Assembly (NCBI GenBank): GCA_000981645.1
Contig: LAQC01000008.1
Location: forward strand, 63,886-107,927
Length of the DNA stretch: 44,042 nucleotides
Reading direction: 5' to 3'
Origin: Cryomorphaceae bacterium ASP10-05a
Lineage (GTDB): Bacteria; Bacteroidota; Bacteroidia; Flavobacteriales_D; Sanyastnellaceae
Shown here in pieces: positions 36,514 through 44,042 of this stretch. A program made the translations under genes and the position numbers. A model generated the notes under the pieces. The model worked only from the letters and a program-made list of their open reading frames with translations, had not been told where the DNA came from and did not search any database. Within the stretch, counting starts at the first letter, position 1. Each line of letters begins with the position of its first letter.

Positions 36514-39500
36514 ATGCAGAAATTACTACTTATCATCACGGTGTTCATTTTATTCTCTTTACATGTTAGTGCCGATCCTGGAGATACATTGATTGTTCAG
36601 ACATACACTTTTGATGCACAAAACAACCCAGAAACTAATTATGATTCTCCGGGTAGAAGGTATTTCGATTTCCCTGAAGATGATGGGACGTCATATCAGA
36701 AGATCCTAATGCATTATACATTGAAGTGTTTCGAGGATGGAACAGCTGGCGGTCTAGGTTTTGATTGTGGAGAATGGGATTATACATCACATACTTTTTT
36801 ATATCAGCATACAGGCGAGTTAGATTCTAATGCGCTTTCTCATCCACGTTATTTGGCTAACAATTTAGAGTTTGATGAAATGTCTTTTTCATCTATTCCT
36901 CTGGTGAACACATTCACTCTTGATTTCTTGCAGACAGAGATAAGTAATGTAATTTCAGAAGAAGAGTTTTTAGTAAATAGTGGGATGGAAGAAGGTATTT
37001 TAATATCTGCAGACACACCTACGAGAGTTCAGTTCTATTATCCTAATGAGGACTTAGGAGCAGTAGCATTAGATGTCATGATTCAGAAAATGTCATTAAA
37101 CTTTGAAGGTGAATCTACCTTAAGTAATCTCAAAATAAGAACTTCATGGCTTAATGAGGCTCCTACTGAAATGGTCAATGATGCCCTTGAAGATAATTTT
37201 ACTCACCCTTCGTTTTCCTTTTCTACAGGAGCAATCGACTTTTTCTTAGACACGCCTATGGAGTGGGATGGAGCGTCAGGCCTGTTGGTCGATTTTTCTT
37301 TCGATTCTAGTGAGGATCAGTTTAGCATTTTGGGAAGTACGGGGAATTCATTAATGTCAGCCTCAGCAGAAGAAAAGTACATCGTTTTTGACGGTGAAGA
37401 CCAAGTAAGCATTCCTCCTTCGGTTTTTGAAACCGTGGATGAAGAAGTAACCATAGGTTACTGGTTGTATGGTAACCCAGCATTTCAACCTGAAAACAAC
37501 TCAACCTTTGAAGGAGTTAATTCAGATAACCAGCGGGTTTTAAACTGTCACAATCCATGGAGTAATGGTCAGGTGTATTGGGATGCTGGACAAGATGGAG
37601 GCTACGACAGAATAAACGCTCAAGCTGGTACAGAGGATTATGAAGGAGAATGGAGTCATTGGGCTTTCACGAAGAACACGAACACAGGCGAAATGAGAAT
37701 TTTCTTGAACGGTGAAGAGTGGCTAATGGGGGAGGATAAGGATAACTCCATGTCAGGAATCGCTAAGTTTAATATTGCCTCATCAGCTGGCGGTACTAAT
37801 TATTATAGAGGAGCCATGGATGACTTTTTTGTCTTAGATAAAGAATTGACAGCTGAAGAAATTCAGTCTTACATGAATGATGGGTATTCTTTAGATTTGC
37901 CGCAAGTAGAAAATCTGATAGCATTTTTTGGGTTTAATCATGCTTACGGAGAACCTGTAAATAATGAGGTTTCTGGTTTAGATGGTTTGTCTTTAGGTAA
38001 TGCAGCGTTGCAAAACTATCCGGGTTCTGTATTAACTGCTCTAAACAATGAAGTAGCTATAAAGCCATCGCTCTCTCTCTTTTCTGGAGACTATGAAACT
38101 ATAGAATCATCTGTACTTTATGAAGTGGAAGAAGAGTTGCCTCCTATCTCTGTAATTGAATATGGGGTAAATGGAAATGAAATAGAGGTTTTAAATAGTC
38201 AGGTTTTATATCCTTTAGGCTTCTCAAATCTATACGGTTTAGATGGAGAGACATTGGAGTCTGTTTCCAACGAGGAAGACACTCCTGTGGTGCTAGTTAA
38301 TGAAGACTTGAGTTATTTCTCTCCTCCGTTTGAGGTTGTTAATAGGATCGAGCTTGGTAGGTTTATTACACCTTATGGAATCGGCTTGGATTTAGAGGAA
38401 GGATGGACTTGGATATATGATGTGACAGATTTTGAGCCGTTGCTGCGCGGAGAAGTGGAATTAGAAGCAGGAAACTGGCAGGAGTTATTAGATTTAAAAT
38501 TTCTATTTATAGAAGGAACACCGCCTAGAGAAGTGAAGAGAGTAGAGAATGTTTGGGCTGGGAATTGGGGGCTGGGAGCTTGGGATGAAAATGTTTTAGA
38601 GAAGACAATGCAGGTTCAGCCAGAGGAGGATATGTTCAAATTGAGAACTACCACCTCAGGTCATGGCTTCGGGTCTGGAAATAACTGCGGGGAGTTTTGT
38701 TTTAATAATCACAAGTTAAAGGTGAATGGGAATACCGAATATAACTGGGAGGTGATGCAGGAGTGTGCGGATAACCCTTTGTATCCACAGGGAGGAACTT
38801 GGATTTATGACAGGGCAGGATGGTGTCCTGGGGCTCCAGTAAGAATGAGGGAGCATGAGCTGACTGAATTTGTAACAGGTGATGAATTCACCTTAGAGTA
38901 CGATATAGATAATGACCCTGATGGCAACTACTGGTTTATGGGGCAACTTTTCTCTTATGGAGAAATTAATCATGAGTTAGATGCAGAGATAGATCAGATA
39001 TTAGCACCGTCTGATTTTAGAATAAATAGTAGAATGAATCCGATATGTGATGATCCAGTAATTCGAATTACCAATAAAGGGTCTCAGCCATTGACTTCAT
39101 GTCAAATCGAATTTGGCATAAATGGTCAGCTTCAAATTTCTACATGGAATGGTGATTTAGGATTTATGGAAAGTGAAGATATTACGCTAACTTATAATGT
39201 GTCTGCGGAGTTTTATAATGGTGATGAGGATGCTATGATGACCTTTGAGGCTAGAATTATAAATCCTAATAATGGGATTGATCAAAATGAAAGTAACAAT
39301 GCTGCTAGTTCACATTTCTTCAGACCTCCCACGTATAGTTATGATGAGGATGAAGACGACAATCGAATTATAATAGAGACCAGAACTAATGCGTCTCCAG
39401 GAGAAACAATGGTTCAGTTGAAGAATATTTACGGAGCTACACATTGGACTAGTAATTATACGCAGGCGAACACTGTTTACAGAGATACGCTTACCTTAAA

Positions 39501-39951
39501 TGCGGGATGCTATTTATTGGACATTACAGACTCAGCAGAAGATGGTTTAAATTTCTTTGCTAATAATGATGGGGTAGGTTATGTCAGAATTAGAGAAGTG
39601 GACGGATGGTATTTTGAATCATTTCAAAATAACTTCGGGAAAGAAATTAAGCATTATTTTAATTTCGAGACTAATATTTATGACAATGTGCCTGAACTTG
39701 ATAAGGCAGATGTTAGAATTTATCCTAATCCTTCTACAGGTAAGTTTTACCTTCAGGGTATCGATCTAAAAGGAGAGATCTCAGTAGTAGTCTATGATGT
39801 GTCGGGAAAAGCAGTGAAGCTAATAAGCGCTAGGTTGAAAGATTCCGCATCAAGAATAGAAATTGACTTAGAAAACCAGTCTACAGGCTTGTATAACGCA
39901 GTGATTACTCTTGGTGATAAGACGTTCTCTAAAAGACTCATGAAGGAGTAG
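36514..39951 (+). CDS. Peptide-N-glycosidase F-related protein with inserted LamG domain and T9SS type A sorting domain
   Basis: This is 1145 residues from ATG 36514, with signal peptide MQKLLLIITVFILFSLHVSA. PNGase F landmarks are CGEWDY (about 85-90), ELGRFITPYG (about 613-622), CGEFC (725-729) and DRAGWCPG (766-773). In PNGase F the EWD Asp60 and the CAEWC Glu206 are catalytic, and both have counterparts here. About 525 residues separate EWD from GRFITPY, where the classical enzyme has about 25; a LamG-like domain (about 290-447) lies in this insertion. A match to the third catalytic residue, Glu118, is not evident. The C-terminus from VRIYPNPSTGKFY is a T9SS domain. It may remove or bind N-glycans outside the cell; activity is uncertain. 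Confidence 0.82.
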   Translation: MQKLLLIITVFILFSLHVSADPGDTLIVQTYTFDAQNNPETNYDSPGRRYFDFPEDDGTSYQKILMHYTLKCFEDGTAGGLGFDCGEWDYTSHTFLYQHTGELDSNALSHPRYLANNLEFDEMSFSSIPLVNTFTLDFLQTEISNVISEEEFLVNSGMEEGILISADTPTRVQFYYPNEDLGAVALDVMIQKMSLNFEGESTLSNLKIRTSWLNEAPTEMVNDALEDNFTHPSFSFSTGAIDFFLDTPMEWDGASGLLVDFSFDSSEDQFSILGSTGNSLMSASAEEKYIVFDGEDQVSIPPSVFETVDEEVTIGYWLYGNPAFQPENNSTFEGVNSDNQRVLNCHNPWSNGQVYWDAGQDGGYDRINAQAGTEDYEGEWSHWAFTKNTNTGEMRIFLNGEEWLMGEDKDNSMSGIAKFNIASSAGGTNYYRGAMDDFFVLDKELTAEEIQSYMNDGYSLDLPQVENLIAFFGFNHAYGEPVNNEVSGLDGLSLGNAALQNYPGSVLTALNNEVAIKPSLSLFSGDYETIESSVLYEVEEELPPISVIEYGVNGNEIEVLNSQVLYPLGFSNLYGLDGETLESVSNEEDTPVVLVNEDLSYFSPPFEVVNRIELGRFITPYGIGLDLEEGWTWIYDVTDFEPLLRGEVELEAGNWQELLDLKFLFIEGTPPREVKRVENVWAGNWGLGAWDENVLEKTMQVQPEEDMFKLRTTTSGHGFGSGNNCGEFCFNNHKLKVNGNTEYNWEVMQECADNPLYPQGGTWIYDRAGWCPGAPVRMREHELTEFVTGDEFTLEYDIDNDPDGNYWFMGQLFSYGEINHELDAEIDQILAPSDFRINSRMNPICDDPVIRITNKGSQPLTSCQIEFGINGQLQISTWNGDLGFMESEDITLTYNVSAEFYNGDEDAMMTFEARIINPNNGIDQNESNNAASSHFFRPPTYSYDEDEDDNRIIIETRTNASPGETMVQLKNIYGATHWTSNYTQANTVYRDTLTLNAGCYLLDITDSAEDGLNFFANNDGVGYVRIREVDGWYFESFQNNFGKEIKHYFNFETNIYDNVPELDKADVRIYPNPSTGKFYLQGIDLKGEISVVVYDVSGKAVKLISARLKDSASRIEIDLENQSTGLYNAVITLGDKTFSKRLMKE

Positions 39952-39965
39952 TTTTTGGTTTTACT

Positions 39966-40044
39966 CCCCTGTTCTTGATTTCTGTAGGGGGTGTTGATAA
40001 TAAATAAAGGTTTTCTTGTGATGAACCCCTGTTATTTTAGGGGT
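39966..40044. promoter_or_regulatory. Tandem CCCCTGTT...AGGGG hairpins before the glutamine synthetase gene
   Basis: Two related stem-loops lie in this gap. CCCCT (39966-39970) pairs with AGGGG (39986-39990), and ACCCCT (40025-40030) pairs with AGGGGT (40039-40044). Both left arms continue GTT. The first could end the upstream transcript but lacks a T-run. The second lies 6 nt upstream of the -7 element, where a regulator could bind. Confidence 0.5.
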
Positions 40045-40050
40045 AGTTTG

Positions 40051-40058
40051 TATTTTTG
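40051..40058 (+). promoter_or_regulatory. -7 promoter element for glutamine synthetase
   Basis: TATTTTTG matches TAnnTTTG, 15 nt before ATG 40074. The TTG within it opens an in-frame extension of six codons that would precede the transcription start, so ATG 40074 is the start. Confidence 0.55.
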
Positions 40059-40073
40059 CTGAAAATTAAAAAA

Positions 40074-42260
40074 ATGCCAACGTTTCGAACTACCGCACTT
40101 GAAGATGTGTTTCACCGAAAACCATTAGAGGTAAAAGCTCCCTCAGGAAAAGTTTCTGATTATTATGGACAGAATGTCTTTAATCAGTCTACTATGAGAG
40201 AATACCTCACTGATGAGGCATACGATTCAGTAATGGATTCCATGATTAATGGTTCTAGAATTGATAGAGGAATAGCAGATCAGGTTGGTTCATCTATGAA
40301 GGATTGGGCTATGTCTAGGGGTGCTACTCACTACACTCATTGGTTTCAGCCATTGACAGGAAGTACAGCAGAGAAGCATGATTCTTTTTTCACTCCTTCT
40401 TCAGAGGGCAGAGCTATAGAGAAGTTTGATGGCTCTATGTTAGTTCAGCAGGAGCCAGATGCGAGTTCTTTTCCTAATGGAGGAATTAGAAACACATTTG
40501 AAGCTAGAGGTTATACGTTGTGGGATCCTACATCTCCAGCGTTCGTAATAGGAACTACATTATGTATTCCTACTATATTTATTTCTTATACAGGATTTGC
40601 TTTAGACTATAAAATGCCGTTGTTAAAGGCGCTTAAAGCAGTAGATGATGCTTCAGTTAAAGTTTGTCAGTATTTCGATAAAAACGTAAGTAAGGTAAAC
40701 GCTACACTTGGTTGGGAGCAGGAGTATTTTCTTATTGATAAAGCGCTTTATAATGCTAGACCAGATATAGCGTTAACAGGTAGAGCTCTTTTCGGTTACG
40801 CTTCGGCCAAAGGACAGCAGCTTGATGATCATTACTTCGGGTCTATCCCAGACAGAGTGATGGCTTTCATGCAAGAGTATGAAATTGAATGCCATAAATT
40901 GGGTATTCCTGTAACTACTAGACATAATGAGGTAGCTCCTAATCAATTTGAATTGGCTCCTATGTTTGAAGAGGCTAATTTAGCCAACGACCATAATCTT
41001 CTTCTTATGGATATAATGGAGAAAGTGGCTAAAAAGCATGACTTCAGGATTTTGTTCCATGAAAAGCCTTTTGCAGGATTAAACGGAAGTGGAAAACATA
41101 ACAACTGGGCCTTAAGCACAAACACGGGAGTTAATCTACTAAGACCAGGAAAAAACCCTAAATCAAACCTACAATTCCTAACATTCCTTGTAAATACCAT
41201 TAAAGCAATTTATGACAATGCAGATGTGCTTAGGGCAAGTATTGCAGGAGCAGGAAATGATCATCGATTAGGCGGGCATGAAGCTCCCCCGGCTATAGTT
41301 TCTGTGTTTATAGGTTCTCAGCTTAGTAAGCTCCTCGATGATTTAGAGAAAAACATAAAAGTGGGAAAAATGACTCCAGAAGATAAAACGGAGTTGAAAC
41401 TAGAGATAGGTAAGATTCCTCAAATCTTATTGGATAATACGGATAGAAATAGAACTTCACCTTTTGCTTTCACAGGAAATAAATTTGAATTTAGAGCAGT
41501 AGGTTCTACAGCTAATTGCGCTAATGCTATGATTGTTGTAAATACAATAGTAGCTAATCAGTTGAATAAATTTAAGGTAGAGGTAGATAAGAGAATCTCT
41601 AATGGAGTGAAAAAAGATGAAGCTATTCTAAAGGAAATCCAAAAATTAATTAAAGAGTCTAAGACCATCCGTTTCGAAGGGAATGGGTATGGGGAAGAGT
41701 GGGTTAAAGAAGCTAAGAAAAGAGGCCTTTCTAATTTGAAAGACACACCGTCAGCATTAAAAGTATGGAAAAATAAAAAAGTACAAGAAATGTTTGCTGC
41801 GTTGAATGTATTAAGTAATGAAGAGGTTGACGCGAGGTATGAAGTTCAACTTGAGAATTATGTAATGAAATTGCAGATAGAAGCTAGAATTTGTGGTGAT
41901 ATGGCTCAAAATCATATTATTCCAGCAGCCATTAATTATCAAAATAAATTACTTGAGAATGTAACTGGCTTAAAAGCAGTTCTTGGAGCTTCTTATAAAA
42001 AATCAGCGACAACTCAAATAAAGCTAATTGAAGATATTAGTACTCATCTTACGGGTATTAAGGTCGCTATTGATGAGTTAAAGGCGGTTCGAAAGAAGGT
42101 CGAAGGAATGAACGACTTAGAAAAACAAGCAGCTGAATTTTCTGAAAAAGTAAAGCCCCTCATGGATGTAGTGAGAGAGCACGCGGATAGGTTGGAGATG
42201 CTAGTTGATGATGAGATTTGGCCTTTGCCTAAACTTAGAGAGATTCTCTTTACGAGATAG
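40074..42260 (+). CDS. glnN: Glutamine synthetase type III
   Basis: From ATG 40074 this is a 728-residue protein, the size of GSIII, which is much larger than GSI or GSII. Family motifs are THWFQPLTG (88-96), GWEQEYFLID (213-222), HNEVAPNQFELAP (284-296) and NGSGKHNNWALS (337-348). NRTSPFAFTGNKFEFRA and the GSIII-specific C-terminal helical extension follow. It makes glutamine from glutamate, ammonia and ATP in the cytosol, usually as a dodecamer. The two hairpins upstream may mediate nitrogen control. It ends at a strong terminator. Confidence 0.97.
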   Translation: MPTFRTTALEDVFHRKPLEVKAPSGKVSDYYGQNVFNQSTMREYLTDEAYDSVMDSMINGSRIDRGIADQVGSSMKDWAMSRGATHYTHWFQPLTGSTAEKHDSFFTPSSEGRAIEKFDGSMLVQQEPDASSFPNGGIRNTFEARGYTLWDPTSPAFVIGTTLCIPTIFISYTGFALDYKMPLLKALKAVDDASVKVCQYFDKNVSKVNATLGWEQEYFLIDKALYNARPDIALTGRALFGYASAKGQQLDDHYFGSIPDRVMAFMQEYEIECHKLGIPVTTRHNEVAPNQFELAPMFEEANLANDHNLLLMDIMEKVAKKHDFRILFHEKPFAGLNGSGKHNNWALSTNTGVNLLRPGKNPKSNLQFLTFLVNTIKAIYDNADVLRASIAGAGNDHRLGGHEAPPAIVSVFIGSQLSKLLDDLEKNIKVGKMTPEDKTELKLEIGKIPQILLDNTDRNRTSPFAFTGNKFEFRAVGSTANCANAMIVVNTIVANQLNKFKVEVDKRISNGVKKDEAILKEIQKLIKESKTIRFEGNGYGEEWVKEAKKRGLSNLKDTPSALKVWKNKKVQEMFAALNVLSNEEVDARYEVQLENYVMKLQIEARICGDMAQNHIIPAAINYQNKLLENVTGLKAVLGASYKKSATTQIKLIEDISTHLTGIKVAIDELKAVRKKVEGMNDLEKQAAEFSEKVKPLMDVVREHADRLEMLVDDEIWPLPKLREILFTR

Positions 42261-42276
42261 TTGTTATTGAAACTTT

Positions 42277-42307
42277 AAAATCCCACTGTATCTTTCAGTG
42301 GGATTTT
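42277..42307 (+). terminator. Intrinsic terminator of glnN
   Basis: AAAATCCCACTG (42277-42288) pairs with CAGTGGGATTTT (42296-42307) as a 12-bp stem with a 7-nt loop, followed by more Ts. Confidence 0.9.
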
Positions 42308-42430
42308 CTGTTTTGTACAAGAGGTGATTATAGATAACTGATGAGCTAGGAAGGGTCAAATTGTCAACCGTAATTGAGCCTAAAACAGAAGGGCTGAAAA
42401 TTCTTTTTGCTTAACTAGTATTAAATTCTT

Positions 42431-42438
42431 TATTTTCG
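42431..42438 (+). promoter_or_regulatory. Probable -7 element for the porE-like gene
   Basis: TATTTTCG matches TAnnTTTG at 7 of 8 positions, 30 nt before ATG 42469. Confidence 0.35.
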
Positions 42439-42468
42439 CCTTCAGTAAACAAAAAAAACCTAAAGCGG

Positions 42469-44042
42469 ATGAAACTTATGCGTATAATTACTTTAACGAT
42501 TTCTTTATTGGCTTTTACGTTAGTTCAAGCTCAATCTGAATACCTTGTCAAGGCTAACTTAGAATATGATAATGGAGGTTATGATGAAGCTGCTATTAAG
42601 TATAAAGTAGCTTACAAAAAAGAAAAGGAAATAGAAACGAAGGCTATGATCCTTTACAGGACAGGCGAGTGTTATAAATTTGCTCACAGATATTCTGAAG
42701 CTGATGAGTATTTCAAAAAATCTATTACTGCCAAGTATCATAAGCAAGACCCTATCGTATACTTCTCTTATGGAGAGTCTTTGCTAGAGCAAGGTAAGTA
42801 TGACGAAGCTATCGTTCAATTTAATAAGTATAAAGACAATGGCGGAGATGGGGCTAAAGCGGCTAAGTCAACAGCTGAAGCAGAAGCAGCAGCGTTAAAT
42901 ATTGAAGAGTCTGACTCTAGATATGAAGTAGCTTTAATGGCTGCTCTTTGTTCTCCTTACTACGATTACTCGCCAGTACTTAGTTCTAAAAAAGGAGATG
43001 AGTTAGTAATATCATCTAGTAGACCTGCCTCTTATGGTGGAGATTCTGATCCTATAACAGGAGAGGATTTTGCAGATCTTTATGTTTCTAAAAGAGATAA
43101 GAAAGGTAAATGGGACATGCCTAAGGTGTTAAATAACACGGTGAATACGTCTAGTCATGAGGGAGCAGCTTCATTTACTAAAAAAAAGGATATCATGTAT
43201 TTCACAAGATGTGAAGTTTCAGACAACGACAGATTTGGGTGTGACATCTTGTGGGCTAAAAAGCAAGGAAAAAATTATGCAACACCCACTTTAATTCCGA
43301 TTAGAGCGGAAGGAGATGATTCAACAACAGTAGGGCATCCATTTATTTCTAATGATTCTAAATTCATGTTATTTGCCAGCAACATGCCGGGAGGATTTGG
43401 AGGAAAGGATTTGTACTATATCACTTATGATAAAAGAGCTGATGCCTGGGGAACTCCTGTAAATCTCGGGTCTGAAATTAATACACCTGAAAATGAAATG
43501 TTTCCATTTATCAGAGCAGATGGAGGATTATACTTTTCGTCAAACGGTCATACGGGATATGGAGGATTAGATGTTTTTAAAGCAGATGCTAATGGTGAGA
43601 TGGCTTGGTCTGAAGTGTCCAATCTTCAGTACCCAATTAACTCTTCTTCTGATGATTTTAGTTTGATTTTCGAAAAAGATGATGATAAAGGATACTTTAC
43701 TTCCAACAGACCAGGAGGAAAAGGAATGGATGATATCTATTCATTTAAAATGCCCCCTCTTGAGTTTATGCTAAACGCAGTAGTCTACAACGCGAAAACA
43801 GGAGAGCCTATACCAGGAGCTAAAGTGGTAATTAACGGGACAGACAATAGTTCTTTTGATTTAGGAGCTGACGGAAATGGAGGAGTGGAACTAAGTGACG
43901 GAGAGCTAAAGGAAGAAACTACATATACTGCCGATATAAGTATGGATGGATTTATTGCAGCAGGAGATCAGTTCTCTACTGTTGGTTTAGAAAGAAGTAC
44001 AACTTTCGCAAAGGAGTATTTCTTAGACCCAATCGTTCTGGA
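42469..44042 (+). CDS. porE: PorE-like T9SS protein: TPR, beta-propeller and carboxypeptidase-regulatory domains (C-terminus beyond window)
   Basis: The frame opens at ATG 42469 (MKLMRIITLTISLLAFTLVQAQ signal peptide; ATG 42478 is an alternative) and stays open to the right edge, 524 codons. Residues about 22-140 are TPR units (YDNGGYDEAAIKYKVAYKKE, YGESLLEQGKYDEAIVQF). About 150-430 hold PD40-type propeller repeats (FFISN-like blades: HPFISNDSKFMLFASNMPGG, FPFIRADGGLYFSSNGHTG, KGYFTSNRPGGKGMDDIYSF). From about 440 a carboxypeptidase-regulatory-like domain begins (LNAVVYNAKTGEPIPGAKV). PorE of P. gingivalis has this order and ends in an OmpA domain, which would lie past the edge. PorE is an outer-membrane-linked T9SS component; other Bacteroidota paralogues share the layout. 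Confidence 0.75.
   Translation, partial: MKLMRIITLTISLLAFTLVQAQSEYLVKANLEYDNGGYDEAAIKYKVAYKKEKEIETKAMILYRTGECYKFAHRYSEADEYFKKSITAKYHKQDPIVYFSYGESLLEQGKYDEAIVQFNKYKDNGGDGAKAAKSTAEAEAAALNIEESDSRYEVALMAALCSPYYDYSPVLSSKKGDELVISSSRPASYGGDSDPITGEDFADLYVSKRDKKGKWDMPKVLNNTVNTSSHEGAASFTKKKDIMYFTRCEVSDNDRFGCDILWAKKQGKNYATPTLIPIRAEGDDSTTVGHPFISNDSKFMLFASNMPGGFGGKDLYYITYDKRADAWGTPVNLGSEINTPENEMFPFIRADGGLYFSSNGHTGYGGLDVFKADANGEMAWSEVSNLQYPINSSSDDFSLIFEKDDDKGYFTSNRPGGKGMDDIYSFKMPPLEFMLNAVVYNAKTGEPIPGAKVVINGTDNSSFDLGADGNGGVELSDGELKEETTYTADISMDGFIAAGDQFSTVGLERSTTFAKEYFLDPIVL

Noticed and set aside
40056-40073. Six-codon TTG extension of glutamine synthetase
   Set aside because: The TTG is part of the -7 element, so it would not be transcribed; family members start at the following ATG.

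Overview
The window (about 38% GC by eye) comes from a Bacteroidota chromosome, most likely a marine Flavobacteriales member of the Cryomorphaceae/Schleiferiaceae type; the family is inference. The evidence is several secreted proteins ending in type IX secretion (T9SS) sorting domains, a probable PorE-like T9SS protein at the right edge, PafA-type phosphatase, type III glutamine synthetase, a ~650-residue GyrB, and many TAnnTTTG (-7) promoter elements. Genes are densely packed. I see no insertion sequence, prophage, CRISPR array or rRNA operon.

Layout. 1-3407 (minus): PafA phosphatase followed by an M61 aminopeptidase that runs off the left edge. 3481-4981 (minus): small membrane protein, PAP2 phosphatase and CrcB fluoride channel. 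5069-7333 (plus): FG-GAP/VCBS T9SS cargo. 7451-11765 (minus): a six-gene operon of ECF sigma factor, small one-pass membrane protein, Spy/CnrX-like periplasmic protein, MbnP-like protein, MbnH-like diheme peroxidase and YHYH-domain T9SS protein. 12169-17059 (plus): giant TPR protein and an outer-membrane barrel. 17282-19231: gyrB. 19232-19758: a gene-poor stretch with a possible frameshifted small membrane gene. 19759-22446: ICMT-like methyltransferase, then OmpA-family protein and FAH-family hydrolase. 22538-25702 (minus): SO2930-type diheme cytochrome plus an ASPIC/UnbV T9SS protein. 25901-26142: tRNA-Leu(GAG) and tRNA-Lys(UUU). 26235-32086: acyltransferase-like protein, a small secreted protein with a T9SS type B protein, and a UPF1-like helicase. 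32090-35526 (minus): Gfo/Idh/MocA oxidoreductase, lipoprotein and polyprenyl sugar transferase. 35593-42260 (plus): pcm, a PNGase F-related protein with a LamG insertion, and type III glutamine synthetase. 42469-end: PorE-like protein, truncated.

The best candidate for an undescribed system is the operon at 7451-11765. It joins a CnrHYX-like regulatory module (sigma factor, membrane anti-sigma candidate, periplasmic sensor) to an MbnP/MbnH pair and a histidine-rich cell-surface protein, with no methanobactin genes visible. I read it as a copper- or metal-responsive surface system. The second notable signal is the 9-mer GCGTTGCAA, which occurs at eight sites where well under one is expected. 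It is used in different reading frames and forms palindromes at two sites, one of them just upstream of gyrB.
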